From an uncultured Bacteroidales bacterium (GTDB taxonomy: Bacteria; Bacteroidota; Bacteroidia; Bacteroidales; UBA932), in NCBI GenBank assembly GCA_905234795.1, contig CAJOIQ010000007.1, positions 1-57,565 of the forward strand: a stretch of DNA of 57,565 bases. Reading direction: 5' to 3'. The notes beneath the pieces are model-generated. The model did not search any database. It had not been told where the DNA came from and saw only the letters and a list, made by a program, of their open reading frames with translations. Both the position numbers and the translations under genes were made by a program. Positions 10,314-20,800 of the stretch are shown here, piece after piece. The stretch's first letter is position 1, and each line of letters starts with the position of its first letter.

Positions 10314-11459
10314 ATGAAAAAGTACATTATCATCGCGGCAGCCGCCATTGCTGCAATGGCATGCTCCAAAGTGGTTGATGCCCCCGAAGCACAGAGGGAA
10401 ATCAGCTTCACCGTTGCTAACCGCGTCCAGACCAAGGCTGACTATGCAACCACCAACACCTTCGGCACCTATGCATGGTACACCGCAAACGCTGCTTCTG
10501 TTGCAGCTGCCACCGGTTCCGATCACGCCCCGTTTATGATCAATGAAGGAGTGGGTTACACAAGTTCCGTTTGGAAAACCCTCCACAACACCTTCTACTG
10601 GCCCAAGACCGGTTCCATTGATTTCATTTCCTACTCTCCTTTCGACGGCACCAATAACACCGACGACAGCAACCCCGCCATCACCCAGAACACCATCACT
10701 TATGATGATATCGACGTGACCGCCGATGTAATCGACTACATGTATGCCGACAAAGTGAACTGCGCCATCAACGCCAACACCACTCCCGCCCAGTCGGCCG
10801 TGCCCACCGTATTCCGTCACGCCCTTGCAAAGCTCAGCTTCAAGATTGCAGCCAACTTTATCACTGACGGAGATGCCACTAACCCCACTACTTGGGACGT
10901 TTATGTAAAGAGTGTCAAGATCTCCGGCTTCAAGACTATCGGCGACTGCGCACTCACCCTGAATGCCGACGGCACCAGCTGGGACAAGCCTGAAACCAAT
11001 ATCAGCTTGACCGAAACTCCTGAGATTGTATACGTTTGGACCAACCTGAGCGGTACTTCCGCCGAGCAGGAACTTATCCCTAACGCAAGTCTTACCGATA
11101 ACACCAAGTGGATTAAGCTTAACGCTAAGGATAATCCCACCACTATCAATCCTGCCACCGGCTTCGTGATGCCTCAGGTTCTTGCAGCTAATACCCAGAA
11201 GATTGAACTGGCTCTGCACATCACCACTCATCTGGCAAATGGCCTTGATATTGAGGAGGATTACAACCGTGAGCTTGACCTTAAGGACCTTTCCAGCCTC
11301 AAGGCATGGCAGATGAACCAGAACATCGTTTACAACATCCAGATCAAGCCCGTTGCTTACGTTAACACCTACGACAATCCTAACGACGTAATCATTACCT
11401 TCGATCCTTCCGTCGCAGACTGGACAGATGTTAATGCCACCGCTATCATCCAGCTCTAA
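10314..11459 (+). CDS. fimbrillin family lipoprotein, array member 4
   Basis: 381 residues from the ATG at 10314, which begins the lipoprotein signal MKKYIIIAAAAIAAMACSK (Cys17); the frame upstream overlaps the previous gene and is not signal-like. REISFTVANRVQ leads to T-K-A at 40-42. FYWPKTGSIDFISYSPF near residue 95, SAVPTVFRHALAKLSF near 160 and TFDPSVADW near the C-terminus are family landmarks. It shares the GTYAW segment after the processing region with members 5 and 6. GC hairpin 2 follows its stop. Likely a pilus structural subunit; which sibling forms the shaft cannot be told from sequence. Confidence 0.9.
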   Translation: MKKYIIIAAAAIAAMACSKVVDAPEAQREISFTVANRVQTKADYATTNTFGTYAWYTANAASVAAATGSDHAPFMINEGVGYTSSVWKTLHNTFYWPKTGSIDFISYSPFDGTNNTDDSNPAITQNTITYDDIDVTADVIDYMYADKVNCAINANTTPAQSAVPTVFRHALAKLSFKIAANFITDGDATNPTTWDVYVKSVKISGFKTIGDCALTLNADGTSWDKPETNISLTETPEIVYVWTNLSGTSAEQELIPNASLTDNTKWIKLNAKDNPTTINPATGFVMPQVLAANTQKIELALHITTHLANGLDIEEDYNRELDLKDLSSLKAWQMNQNIVYNIQIKPVAYVNTYDNPNDVIITFDPSVADWTDVNATAIIQL

Positions 11460-11497
11460 CAGACTTAGACTATTTGTTTGAAATAAAAGCTTTTTCA

Positions 11498-11540
11498 CCC
11501 CTTGGGCGGCTGACTACCGCCCCTGGGGACTAAGAAAAAG
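11498..11540 (+). promoter_or_regulatory. operon-internal GC hairpin 2
   Basis: CCCC (11498-11501) and GGGCGG (11504-11509) pair with CCGCCC (11517-11522) and GGGG (11525-11528) around loop CTGACTA; AAGAAAAAG follows. It shares GGCGGCTGA and the AAGAAA trailer with hairpin 3. Confidence 0.7.
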
Positions 11541-11543
11541 CAG

Positions 11544-12614
11544 ATGAGAAAAGGCAGGATCATACTATCACTCCTGACAGCCGTGATACTCATCGCGGCC
11601 TGCTCCAGAGTGCAAATTGACCGTCCGGACAGCGAGATTTGCTTCCAGGTGGCCGAGGGCGGTGTGACCCTAACCAAGGCGGAGGACTATAAGGCAGACT
11701 ACGGTTCTGTACCATTTGGAGCATATTCATGGTTCAGGGATCAGAACACGCAGGAAAGCACCTCCTTCATGACAAATCAGAAAGTCTCTTATTATCCCCA
11801 AAATAACGTCTGGGCCCCCGAAACCATCTATTACTGGCCAAGGGGCGGTAGCCTTGACTTCATCTGCTACTCACCATACGAGGCGGATGGTCCACAGGTA
11901 AGCGAGGAAAGTATCACCTTTACAGACATTACCGTTGGAACGGTTGATATCCTGTATGCCGACAAGCAGACAGGCCTTACATGCAACACCAATACTTACT
12001 ATTATAATGGTGTTCCTGTACTGTTCCGACATGCGTTGGCAAAGGTTGGATTCACCTTGCGCCTGGCTTACAGCGAGGCATATCCTGAAACAGGAGATAA
12101 GACAAAATGGGAAGTTATCCTGAACAGTGCAACACTCAAAGACATACATACTACTGGTAATCTCAGTCTTGTTCTTGATGAATCCGGAGCTTGGAAGCTT
12201 CCGGACAGCAACACCTGGACCAGCAATGGGACAACCACAGATTATGTCTTAGACTGCGGGGCAATAGAGCCCTTCACCAGCACGAATGCTCAGGAAATAG
12301 GAAACAGTATTTTTGTCCTGCCGCAAACACTCGACCAGGGACAGAAACTGGTTCTTTGCTTCACCATTAAGACATGGCGCGACACGGGCAACGGATATCC
12401 GGAAGAGCCTGTGATAACGGAAACCCACGTGGCCATCGATGCCGGCCTTGCAACCGGCGCACTGCAATGCTGGGGCATTAACCAAAGCATAAGGTATAAT
12501 CTCATCATGGCCCCAAGTATGTCCGGTACCGGACAATCTCCTTTGGATATTCACTTTGATCCTTCCACAGCAGGATGGGACAATGTGACGCTAAGTACGG
12601 TTTTACATTTTTGA
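11544..12614 (+). CDS. fimbrillin family lipoprotein, array member 5
   Basis: 356 residues, the shortest of the array. Signal MRKGRIILSLLTAVILIAAC (Cys20); the T-K-A landmark is at 44-46 in VTLTKAEDY. IYYWPRGGSLDFICYSPYE near residue 95 has Arg in place of the usual Lys after YWP. NGVPVLFRHALAKVGF near 155 and HFDPSTAGW near the end are typical. Its codon use is visibly less GC-biased than that of its neighbours, which may mean more recent exchange. It begins 16 bases after GC hairpin 2 and is followed by a 40-base AT-rich spacer. Presumed fimbrial subunit. Confidence 0.88.
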   Translation: MRKGRIILSLLTAVILIAACSRVQIDRPDSEICFQVAEGGVTLTKAEDYKADYGSVPFGAYSWFRDQNTQESTSFMTNQKVSYYPQNNVWAPETIYYWPRGGSLDFICYSPYEADGPQVSEESITFTDITVGTVDILYADKQTGLTCNTNTYYYNGVPVLFRHALAKVGFTLRLAYSEAYPETGDKTKWEVILNSATLKDIHTTGNLSLVLDESGAWKLPDSNTWTSNGTTTDYVLDCGAIEPFTSTNAQEIGNSIFVLPQTLDQGQKLVLCFTIKTWRDTGNGYPEEPVITETHVAIDAGLATGALQCWGINQSIRYNLIMAPSMSGTGQSPLDIHFDPSTAGWDNVTLSTVLHF

Positions 12615-12654
12615 TAACATTTAACTATTAATTACTTAACTTTATCAAAGCTTT

Positions 12655-13797
12655 ATGAAAAAGTTATTCTTCATTGCAGTAGCCGTCATGGCCATGGCAG
12701 CCTGCACTAAAAAAGAAATGAACCAAGTGGTGAAGGACAACGCAATCACCTTCCAGACTGCAACCTATCTTCCCACCAGCACAAAGGCAAGCGGTTCCGT
12801 TTTTGCCACCAACAAAACCTTTGGTACTTATGCCTGGAGTGACAACCAGCTCTTCATGAACAACATCGAGGTCAAGTACAACTCCAATAAAGGCCAGTGG
12901 GCTCCTGTTACCGTATTCTACTGGCCCAAGAACGAGCAGACCGTAGATTTCGTCAGCTACCATCCCTTCAGCGATGTCACCGTCAATCACGTTCCCATCG
13001 TCGAGGAAAACAAAATTACCTATAAGGACATCGACTTCAGCCTTTCCGCCAACCAGAAAGATTATATGTACGCCGACAAAGCTGTGGGTTACCACGACAA
13101 CGGTACCGGCGAAGAAATCACCGACAGTGATAACGTGAATACGGAATCCGGACTCGCCGGCGTTCCCACGCTCTTCCGTCACGCCGGAGCCAAACTGGCC
13201 ATCAATTGCACCACAACCTACGATTACCTTGCTGCCGCAGGTGACACCACCAAGTTTGAGATTACCATCAAGCAGGCTTATCTCACCGGCATTTATACCA
13301 AGGGAACTTGCGAACTGAATCTTTCCGACGCCACCAAAACCGGACTCGTTACCTGGAACAGGCCCGCCAACAATGTCTGGACCGCAGACGAGAACGTTAC
13401 AAACGATCCGAACGCTACCATGTTCAAGATCAATGGCACTCCCCAGCTCAAGAAGGGCGAGAACGTTCCCATCATGGCCGAAACATACATTCTCCCTCAG
13501 ACACTGGTTGCCAATCAGCAGATGCTTCACTTCATCATCGACGCCAAGACTTACCTGAAGAGAGCCAACGAGACCGAGTATACTCTCATTCTTGAGCAGA
13601 CCGAAGAAAAGAATAAAGCCATCAAGGCCGACATCAGCCTCATTATGGGCAAGATTTCTGCATGGGAAATGAACGGCAGCTATGAGTACACCATCTACTT
13701 CGGCCCCGCATCGAGCCCTATTACCTTCGACCCCGCCGTCGTAGACTGGAAGAATTACGAGGAAAGCTCCAGCATCGAGCTCAACCTTACTCTGTAA
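12655..13797 (+). CDS. fimbrillin family lipoprotein, array member 6
   Basis: 380 residues: MKKLFFIAVAVMAMAACTKK (Cys17), AITFQTATYLP, T-K-A at 43-45, then the GTYAW segment shared with member 4. FYWPKNEQTVDFVSYHPF near residue 88, AGVPTLFRHAGAKLAI near 180 and TFDPAVVDW near the C-terminus. It is the last of the six short fimbrillins before the three larger subunits, so it closes the shaft-type part of the operon. GC hairpin 3 follows. A structural role in the pilus is inferred from family and context. Confidence 0.9.
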   Translation: MKKLFFIAVAVMAMAACTKKEMNQVVKDNAITFQTATYLPTSTKASGSVFATNKTFGTYAWSDNQLFMNNIEVKYNSNKGQWAPVTVFYWPKNEQTVDFVSYHPFSDVTVNHVPIVEENKITYKDIDFSLSANQKDYMYADKAVGYHDNGTGEEITDSDNVNTESGLAGVPTLFRHAGAKLAINCTTTYDYLAAAGDTTKFEITIKQAYLTGIYTKGTCELNLSDATKTGLVTWNRPANNVWTADENVTNDPNATMFKINGTPQLKKGENVPIMAETYILPQTLVANQQMLHFIIDAKTYLKRANETEYTLILEQTEEKNKAIKADISLIMGKISAWEMNGSYEYTIYFGPASSPITFDPAVVDWKNYEESSSIELNLTL

Positions 13798-13811
13798 TTC
13801 CAAGCATTGGT

Positions 13812-13850
13812 CCGGGGCGGCTGACCCTGCCCCGGGTCACAAAGAAAAAT
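13812..13850 (+). promoter_or_regulatory. operon-internal GC hairpin 3
   Basis: CCGGGGC (13812-13818) pairs perfectly with GCCCCGG (13829-13835) around GGCTGACCCT; AAAGAAAAA follows. It sits between the last short fimbrillin and the first large subunit. Confidence 0.7.
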
Positions 13851-13855
13851 TGCAT

Positions 13856-15397
13856 ATGCATATGCGCGCATACATTAAATATACAGCCATCACGGTCCTG
13901 TTCCTTTCTGCCCTCGGATGCAGCAAAGACAGGAGCGATGATAGAACTTACGCCCGGGAGACCATCCAGTTTGCGGGAGGCGAGGTGACCAAGGCCCTCC
14001 TGGAATCCGACGGGCTTCTCAAAACGCACACTCAGGTAAAGGTCTACGACTTCCTTACCGGTTTTGATGGAACCATCAATAACGAAACGGTAACTGCATC
14101 AGACACTTACAAGTATGTGGACGATGTGGTTGAATATCAGGAGACCACGCAGAACTGGCCCTTTACCACTGTAAGCCATGAATACCGCTGGACCAAGTCC
14201 GGTACGCACCGCTTCTTCGGCTGGTTGAACAAAGACCAGACGTACAACAATAACGCAGGGATGACGACGTATACTTTCTTCGGGGCCGATCCCACCCTGA
14301 ATGAGAACACGCTGGTGATGACCACCCCGAATTATTGCTGGACCATGAGTTCTCCCCAGTACGACTTCCTGTACGCCAAACAGGCCGTTGTGCGCAATGC
14401 GGCCGATGGAGACTACTCCGACGTTATCCTACCCATGAAGCACATGTTCACCGCCGTAAGCCTGACACTTGAGAATATTTCCACCAACACCAACATCCGC
14501 ATTACCGGGTTAAGTACCCTGTATAACGGGGAAGACAAGTTCCTGCACAAAGGAAACGCCCAGGTGGATTTTTCTGCAAACGGCGAACTCACCCCTACTT
14601 ATACGCTCACGGGCGATGAAACCCATCCTTTCTTCAACGTATCGGGGATGAGTGGTATTTCCGTGGCCCCGGGAGAGCAGTACGACATCCTGAAATCCAG
14701 CAACAACAAGCTGAAGAACAGCGACGGAACGGCCACCGGCAACACGCAGGAGTTCTATATGACCTGGCCGCTCACTCAGCAGCAGATCAGTAACTACAAG
14801 TTGAATCCCTTCGGAGAAAAGTATTACGACGAGGAAGACAAGATCCTGGCCTTATCCTATATAGCAGGTCAGAGCCCCGAACAGACCGTGCGGATTCCGT
14901 TCCCGGCCAAAGACTGGAGGGCGGGAACAAAGATGCATATGAACATCGAGTTTACCGACAAGGCCATCAGTATCGTTGGCAGCGCCCTGCCGTGGGATTA
15001 TAACGACCATCACATTTCCTTTAACAATGAATCCCTGGTGGTCCCCAACAAAGTATCCATCGACGGGATGACGGAATTGGGAGACAATGCAACCGTATAC
15101 ATCACGCCAGAGATGCCCGAACTCACCTGCAGGCTTTATATCTCTTCCCTGCAGGGAGCCACGCTGGTGATTACCAAGGTGGGTCCCGATCCGGCGTATT
15201 TTACCTTGGATCCAGCGTCAATAACCATTACGGGACAGCAGTTGAGCTTCAAGGTTAAGGCTTCCAGCCTTTCCACCGGAGGTGTCCAGCGTACCTGTCA
15301 GCTTTCCTACACGGTTGTGCTCCCCGACGGCCGAGAGATTGAAGGCGACTCGGAAATCCGAGGCAATGACCATAATTATACCTTTGCAAGGCATTAA
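13856..15397 (+). CDS. large fimbrial subunit, module gene 1 of locus 1
   Basis: About 513 residues; either ATG at 13856 or 13862 may start it, both giving a lipoprotein signal ending ALGCSK. T-K-A follows about 23 residues after the Cys. A distinctive HEYRWTKSGTHRFFGWLN segment (around residue 105) replaces the YYWPK region of the short fimbrillins. The C-terminal 100 residues form a separate beta-domain ending in SEIRGNDHNYTF. That end matches the end of the 498-residue protein of locus 2 (EIDANTEIIDKVYRF), and the two hold the same place in a conserved three-gene module. By order and size it recalls accessory subunit FimC of Porphyromonas; this is analogy only. It overlaps the next gene by one base (TAATG). 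Confidence 0.8.
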   Translation: MHMRAYIKYTAITVLFLSALGCSKDRSDDRTYARETIQFAGGEVTKALLESDGLLKTHTQVKVYDFLTGFDGTINNETVTASDTYKYVDDVVEYQETTQNWPFTTVSHEYRWTKSGTHRFFGWLNKDQTYNNNAGMTTYTFFGADPTLNENTLVMTTPNYCWTMSSPQYDFLYAKQAVVRNAADGDYSDVILPMKHMFTAVSLTLENISTNTNIRITGLSTLYNGEDKFLHKGNAQVDFSANGELTPTYTLTGDETHPFFNVSGMSGISVAPGEQYDILKSSNNKLKNSDGTATGNTQEFYMTWPLTQQQISNYKLNPFGEKYYDEEDKILALSYIAGQSPEQTVRIPFPAKDWRAGTKMHMNIEFTDKAISIVGSALPWDYNDHHISFNNESLVVPNKVSIDGMTELGDNATVYITPEMPELTCRLYISSLQGATLVITKVGPDPAYFTLDPASITITGQQLSFKVKASSLSTGGVQRTCQLSYTVVLPDGREIEGDSEIRGNDHNYTFARH

Positions 15398-17880
15398 TGC
15401 TGGAAACGATGAAAATGAAGTATCTACATATATTCGCCCTGCTGTGGGCAACACTGTGGCTCTTGTCCTGCACAAGAGAGACAGTGCCGAACGGTGAGAC
15501 CGATGGCGATGGAATCGTCCTGGATTTCTTTTGCGTTTCCCCCTCTACCAAGGCAGGAATAAGCGGGACCAAGCCCGGAGAAGATCAGTGGAACGAGAAT
15601 CTCATCAGTACCATTGACGTTTTCCTATATCCCGCCAGTGGCTCGGGGAATGCCGTGGCACACAGACGTTATACCCCCAACAACACCAGCGGGCAGGCTT
15701 CCATTTCCATCTTTACAGACGATTCTTTCATCAATAACACCCTGGTTCCCGGTGACAATATCGGCTTCTGGGTATATGCCATAGCCAATTATCCCGGAAC
15801 CCTTGTTGCTAATGAAAACAATCTGGACGGCACTTCCATCACAGCCCTGAAGACGCTTTCCCTCAGCTGTGATTTCAGCGCTGCCGCCAACCATAGGCAG
15901 TCTTCATTCGTGATGGACGGGGAAAGCTTTATTTCCCCGATAGAAAAAGGAAGCCGCATTGTAGCAAGGGGAGAAATCGGCCTCAAGAGGGTGGCTGCCA
16001 AAATCACCGTCCAGCTGAACATTAAAGACACCATCCAGATTAGGAAGACCGCTACTATCAATGATGTCGAAGTACATTACACGGAGATTTGGGAGCCCAT
16101 GACGTCTGGAGAACGAAGCATTGAAATGTATCTGGAAAACGGCGTCAAGAGAACCACCCTGGCGGCCAAACCCATAGAAGCCGAAGACTCCGACTACTTC
16201 TCCTATACCGGCAACCGGATGGTCTTTAACAAGAGCACGGCCACAGAAGATGCCGGTTTCCCCTGGGTGACCGACCCCACGTATGTGTATCCCCAACATT
16301 GGGAATATGCATCCAAGACGGCTCCCACCAAAGAGCCCACCCTCAAGCTTATCCTTCCTTGGAGACGCCTCTCCAGGATAGATAACGGTATTCAGATAAA
16401 CGCAACCCAGAAACAGTTCTACTACAAGATCATTATCCCCGACGACACCCGGGCCGATGACGGGGACGACACCTTCCTGCGGAACTTTGTGCGCAACAAC
16501 TGGTACAACTTCCGTATGGATGTGGGTATGCTGGGCAGCGAAACCGACGAAGCCGCCGTGGCGGTATCCGGTTACTATTACGTTGTGGACTGGCAGGATA
16601 GAGACGTGGTTTTAAAAGAAGCCGCCATCGGCAAGGCGCGCTTCCTGTCCATCGAAGATAAAGAGCACACCATCTACAACGAGGAGTCGCTTAATATGCT
16701 GTACACCTCTTCGCACCCTGTAGCTCTGAATGTGTCCAAGGGAAGCACTACACTGGATATTACGGCCACAAAGATTTACTATGGTGACAAGGCCGAGAAC
16801 AGCACTGTAGGCGGAGGCACTGTCAAGGTAGCGGCGTCCGGAAATGCGGATTACGCTGCAGGACAGAAATATATCGAATACAATGCAACCCAGCGCAAGG
16901 CCCGCAATAACAATGAAGATTGGGTAAAAGTGGAGGGAGACTATGTAAAGTTCCACCACACCCTAAATAATGACTTCTCATCATCTGACTTTGATTCGGC
17001 GCCTTACATTATCCGTTTCAACCTGTATCATGCCGATCATGCCAACGACAATCAATACAAACAGCCGGTAAAGATTACCCAGTATCCGGCGATGTATTTA
17101 AAAACAATAGGATCTAACGGAAATGTGTTTGTTAATAACAAGAGTTATGCAAGTTCCAGCGGTGGCGTCATAAAAGACGACAGCAATAATAATCTTGGAT
17201 CCCTTGTTAATCCTAACGATTTGTCGTCGGGTAGCGCCAATACTAATATGTATAGCGCCAATACTAATATGTATGTAGTATACCTTTCCGTTCTGCCCGC
17301 AGACTCTTCGTCACTTATCGGAGACCCTCGTACAGACGGATCAACCTTGGTTGTAAATACGCTTAACAACCTTAACCCGGAGGGACATTACTATAGACCT
17401 GCCGCCGAAAATTCCCAATCGATAATTGCCCCGGCGGTTATGATTGCTTCGTCATATGGCCGAACCTATGCCACATTGTACGAGAATTCCAGGACCCGCT
17501 GTGCGGCCTATCAGGAAAGTGGATTTCCGGCAGGCCGTTGGAGACTGCCTACCAGTGCAGAGATAGAATTCTTTGTGATGCTTTCCGAAAATGGCTGTAT
17601 TCCCACTTTGTTTAATCCTGGACAAGATAGCAATACACAGTATTCTTATTATTGGGCTGCTGGCGGCTATGGTTATACCGGAAGTGACTTTAAGATGATT
17701 AGCAATCTGACCGCCACAACAAATAACAATGGTGTCGGTTATTATACCGGTTCAATTTCCAACTGGTCCTATACAACGCATATGGTCTATACGCGTTGTG
17801 TATATGATATCTGGTACTGGGGTGAAGACCCGGATTCCAGCCACTTAGAGAGTTGGGGAGGCTACCAGACTACTAAATAG
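15397..17880 (+). CDS. large fimbrial subunit with lectin-like C-terminus, module gene 2 of locus 1
   Basis: 827 residues with Cys25 lipobox (LLSC) and T-K-A at 51-53. The region around 60-380 is homologous to the locus 2 protein at 35042-37420: shared DQWNENLIST/DAYHENLIST, WEPM-SG, TYVYPQHWEY/TYMYPQHWVY, LKLILPW/LKLIIPW and FVRNNWY. The C-terminal 120 residues carry GRWRLPTSAEI (713-723), YYWAAGG and R800-C801-VYDIWYWG, the pattern of DUF1566/Fibrobacter-paralogue domains with a C-type-lectin-like fold, suggesting a tip adhesin (inference). A perfect 21-base tandem duplication encodes SANTNMY twice near residue 613. The last 800 bases are clearly AT-richer than the rest. An ATG at 15409 is an alternative start. 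Confidence 0.8.
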   Translation: MLETMKMKYLHIFALLWATLWLLSCTRETVPNGETDGDGIVLDFFCVSPSTKAGISGTKPGEDQWNENLISTIDVFLYPASGSGNAVAHRRYTPNNTSGQASISIFTDDSFINNTLVPGDNIGFWVYAIANYPGTLVANENNLDGTSITALKTLSLSCDFSAAANHRQSSFVMDGESFISPIEKGSRIVARGEIGLKRVAAKITVQLNIKDTIQIRKTATINDVEVHYTEIWEPMTSGERSIEMYLENGVKRTTLAAKPIEAEDSDYFSYTGNRMVFNKSTATEDAGFPWVTDPTYVYPQHWEYASKTAPTKEPTLKLILPWRRLSRIDNGIQINATQKQFYYKIIIPDDTRADDGDDTFLRNFVRNNWYNFRMDVGMLGSETDEAAVAVSGYYYVVDWQDRDVVLKEAAIGKARFLSIEDKEHTIYNEESLNMLYTSSHPVALNVSKGSTTLDITATKIYYGDKAENSTVGGGTVKVAASGNADYAAGQKYIEYNATQRKARNNNEDWVKVEGDYVKFHHTLNNDFSSSDFDSAPYIIRFNLYHADHANDNQYKQPVKITQYPAMYLKTIGSNGNVFVNNKSYASSSGGVIKDDSNNNLGSLVNPNDLSSGSANTNMYSANTNMYVVYLSVLPADSSSLIGDPRTDGSTLVVNTLNNLNPEGHYYRPAAENSQSIIAPAVMIASSYGRTYATLYENSRTRCAAYQESGFPAGRWRLPTSAEIEFFVMLSENGCIPTLFNPGQDSNTQYSYYWAAGGYGYTGSDFKMISNLTATTNNNGVGYYTGSISNWSYTTHMVYTRCVYDIWYWGEDPDSSHLESWGGYQTTK
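17232..17273 (+). repeat. 21-base tandem duplication inside module gene 2
   Basis: Two perfect 21-base copies (17232-17252 and 17253-17273) duplicate the seven-residue unit SANTNMY in frame. It lies at the border between the conserved N-terminal part and the AT-rich lectin-like end. Confidence 0.9.
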
Positions 17881-17889
17881 TTGACTGAG

Positions 17890-20800
17890 ATGAAAAAAAT
17901 CCTCTACATACTATTCGCAACGAGCCTGGCCCTGGCGGGATGCACCCGCGAGGAGCCTGGTCACGTGAACGTTACTCGAAAGTTCGAATCCACATTGGAC
18001 ACCACCGGGCGCGTTCTGGTGCAGTTTGAGGTGTCCATTCCCACGCTTACGCCCCAGACCAAAGCCCTGGGCGAGACCCCGTCGGGAGACCTGGACAAGA
18101 TGTATCTTGCCGTGTTCGGCCGAAGCGGCTATCTTAAAGAGTATGTAGAGGCCACCATCACCCCGGCCACCACCAACGGAAAAGTAAATGAGACCGACAA
18201 GGAAAACGGCGTCTTACTTAACCGATACACCATTTCCGCCACACTTGCCCTGAGCGAGAACAGCGAACGCCACATCCACTTCCTTGGAAACGGTCCCACT
18301 ACCATGGAATTCGGTCAGGAGACCGACCTCATCCCCAACCTCATGTCTCCCGAGGGGAAGGGCGGTTACTGGCAATACGCTATCCTCCCGGGCATCAAGG
18401 CCAAGCGCAACAGGGATGTATACACCACGGAACAATTAAATGCAGATCCCACCATCGACCCCGACGCGTTCATCCTTCAGAACGGCTTCTATGTGCTTCA
18501 CGACGATACCGCCGCATACTTTGCCGATGTTCCCCTCATTCGCAACTTCTCCAAGATTGTGGTGGAAGACATGGATGGCAGCAACTTCATAACACATTCC
18601 TTTGCAGCTGTAAACATTGCCACATCAGGTTCCATCGCGCCCTATTACAGCGCCGGCTTTATTCAGGACTATCAGAGCAAGTCTTACGTAGACCTTCTAA
18701 GCGATCTTAAGTACCCCGCCCTTCTGCCTCTGAACGCCACCTTCAACGACGATGTGCCCAGTGCCACAGCCTTCCAGAACATAGGTGCCGGCGTTGCGGC
18801 TTTGAACGGCAGCGTCTATATGTACGAGCGCCCCATTCCGGACGACGACCAGAAACCCACGTCTGTGATCATCTACGGCCATTTCACCGATCCGGACACC
18901 GAGGACGGAGACGATAGTGGTGATTATTATTACAAGGTGGATTTGATGGACGCCAATGGATACTATCCTATTTATCGTAACTTCAAATACCGTATCCAGA
19001 TCAGGGAAATCCTTCGTCCCGGCACCACTACTCCCGAAGATGCCATCCGCGCCATGGGTAGCGGAGACATTTCGGCCGACATTGCCACTCAGAACCTTAC
19101 CGACATATCCGACGGAACCAGCCATATCCTGGTTTCGTTTATGAACAAGACCCTCATTCACCAGTATCCTTACACGGATGACAATGAAACGGTACAGCTG
19201 ACCCTGCTCTATAAGTATATCCCGAACGTTAGCGCCGATGTGAACAATGACGGAGAAGCCGACTGGAACAACACGCTTGTCGAAAATGGCGGTCCTGTCA
19301 CCATTACCCTTCAAACGATGGCCGACAACCCCATCATCACCGGCTATACGGTGGGCGACACGGACGATGCCAACGGGTTCAGGACCATCACTATCACCAC
19401 AAGCCAGCCCCTGGGCTACCTGCGTACCCAGTATATTCAGATTAAGGGAACGCATACGGTGACCCATGAGGACCCCAACACCGGGGGAACCTCGACGACC
19501 GCCACCACGCTGTACCGAAACGTCACCTTCTCCATGATCAGCACACAGACGATGACGGTGACGTGCAGCCCCGCCAGAATACCGAAGGGTGCTGGAGAGG
19601 AGATAACGGTGAATATCTCCATCCCCAAGGACCTGCCGTCCAGTATGTTCCCGCTAGCATTCTACCTGGAGGCAGAACGGCTGTCCCTTACGCCGGACAA
19701 TACCAAGCCCAACAACAATCTGCCGGTGCAATCCGGTAACTCCATATATGACACGGGGGAACCGGCGTTCCACTTTATCCGTACGGTTACCGAAGCCGAA
19801 TACCTTGCCCTGTCTGCGAGCAGCAACACCACTACGGTCACCATACCCTGCTACTTCAAGACCAACATGCTGGAAAGCGCCTCCAACATCCGCGTCAAGG
19901 ACGAGAAAGGATACTTTACCACCGGGGACACGTATTTCCGGAACATCGGCTCACAGCTGCAGTTCAAGGAGCTCAGCTTCCCCAATGGCATCAACAAGGC
20001 TATCAGCAGCTATACCGACTTCACCTTCAAGCTGGACGACAGCGACGACCTGCCTGAGAAGGTATACCTGAAATTCTCCAACGTACGGCCTCTTCCTTCA
20101 TCCGGACTGTCCATGGTTACGGATCCCGAGGACGCGTATCATGGATGGTACTGGTACTCACCTGCCGCAACCGCCAACAGTGACCTGCAGCACGGTTACG
20201 AGGGCTATCCCAGATACCAACCTGTCGTCAAGCTGGCCACCCAGGATGCCACCGGCATCGCCCAGGTGTGGCTGGAGGCTCCCGAGTACGTTGACGCCTA
20301 TATGAAGTATGAGATTCCGGCAACGGGCATCAGCATAGAAGGTAACGCGACACGAAACCTGATTCTGAGAGTTCCTAACAAGACCACAGCCGATCTCGTA
20401 GCCACCCTCACTCCTTATGCATCTACCGACGTAGTCACGTGGACTTCGTCCAATACCGGCGTAGCCACTGTGGATGCGAACGGTCATCTAACAGCGGTTG
20501 CAGTGGGCAACACAACCATTACCGCCACGGCAAGGCAAGGTGTTTCCGCTTCGGTTACGGTTAACGTACGCGAACTCTCCTTCAGTAACCTTAACTTCTA
20601 TAATGCCAATAACGGAAGTGTGATTACATCGGTGTCCATCGGTAACAACCAGGATGTATGGTTCCGCTTCGATTACGATAGCGAGTACTACGGATCGGCC
20701 TATCCGGTAACGTTTACGCTGACTAATCTAACGACGGCTGACGACCGCCTGGTTTCCAATGGCAATGGCTCGTACACATTCACGCCTACGGACAACAACA

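Noticed and set aside
17500..17880. Diversity-generating retroelement target in the lectin-like C-terminus
   Set aside because: No reverse transcriptase, accessory gene or second template copy of the region is present in the window; the lectin-like pattern alone fits DUF1566-type domains.
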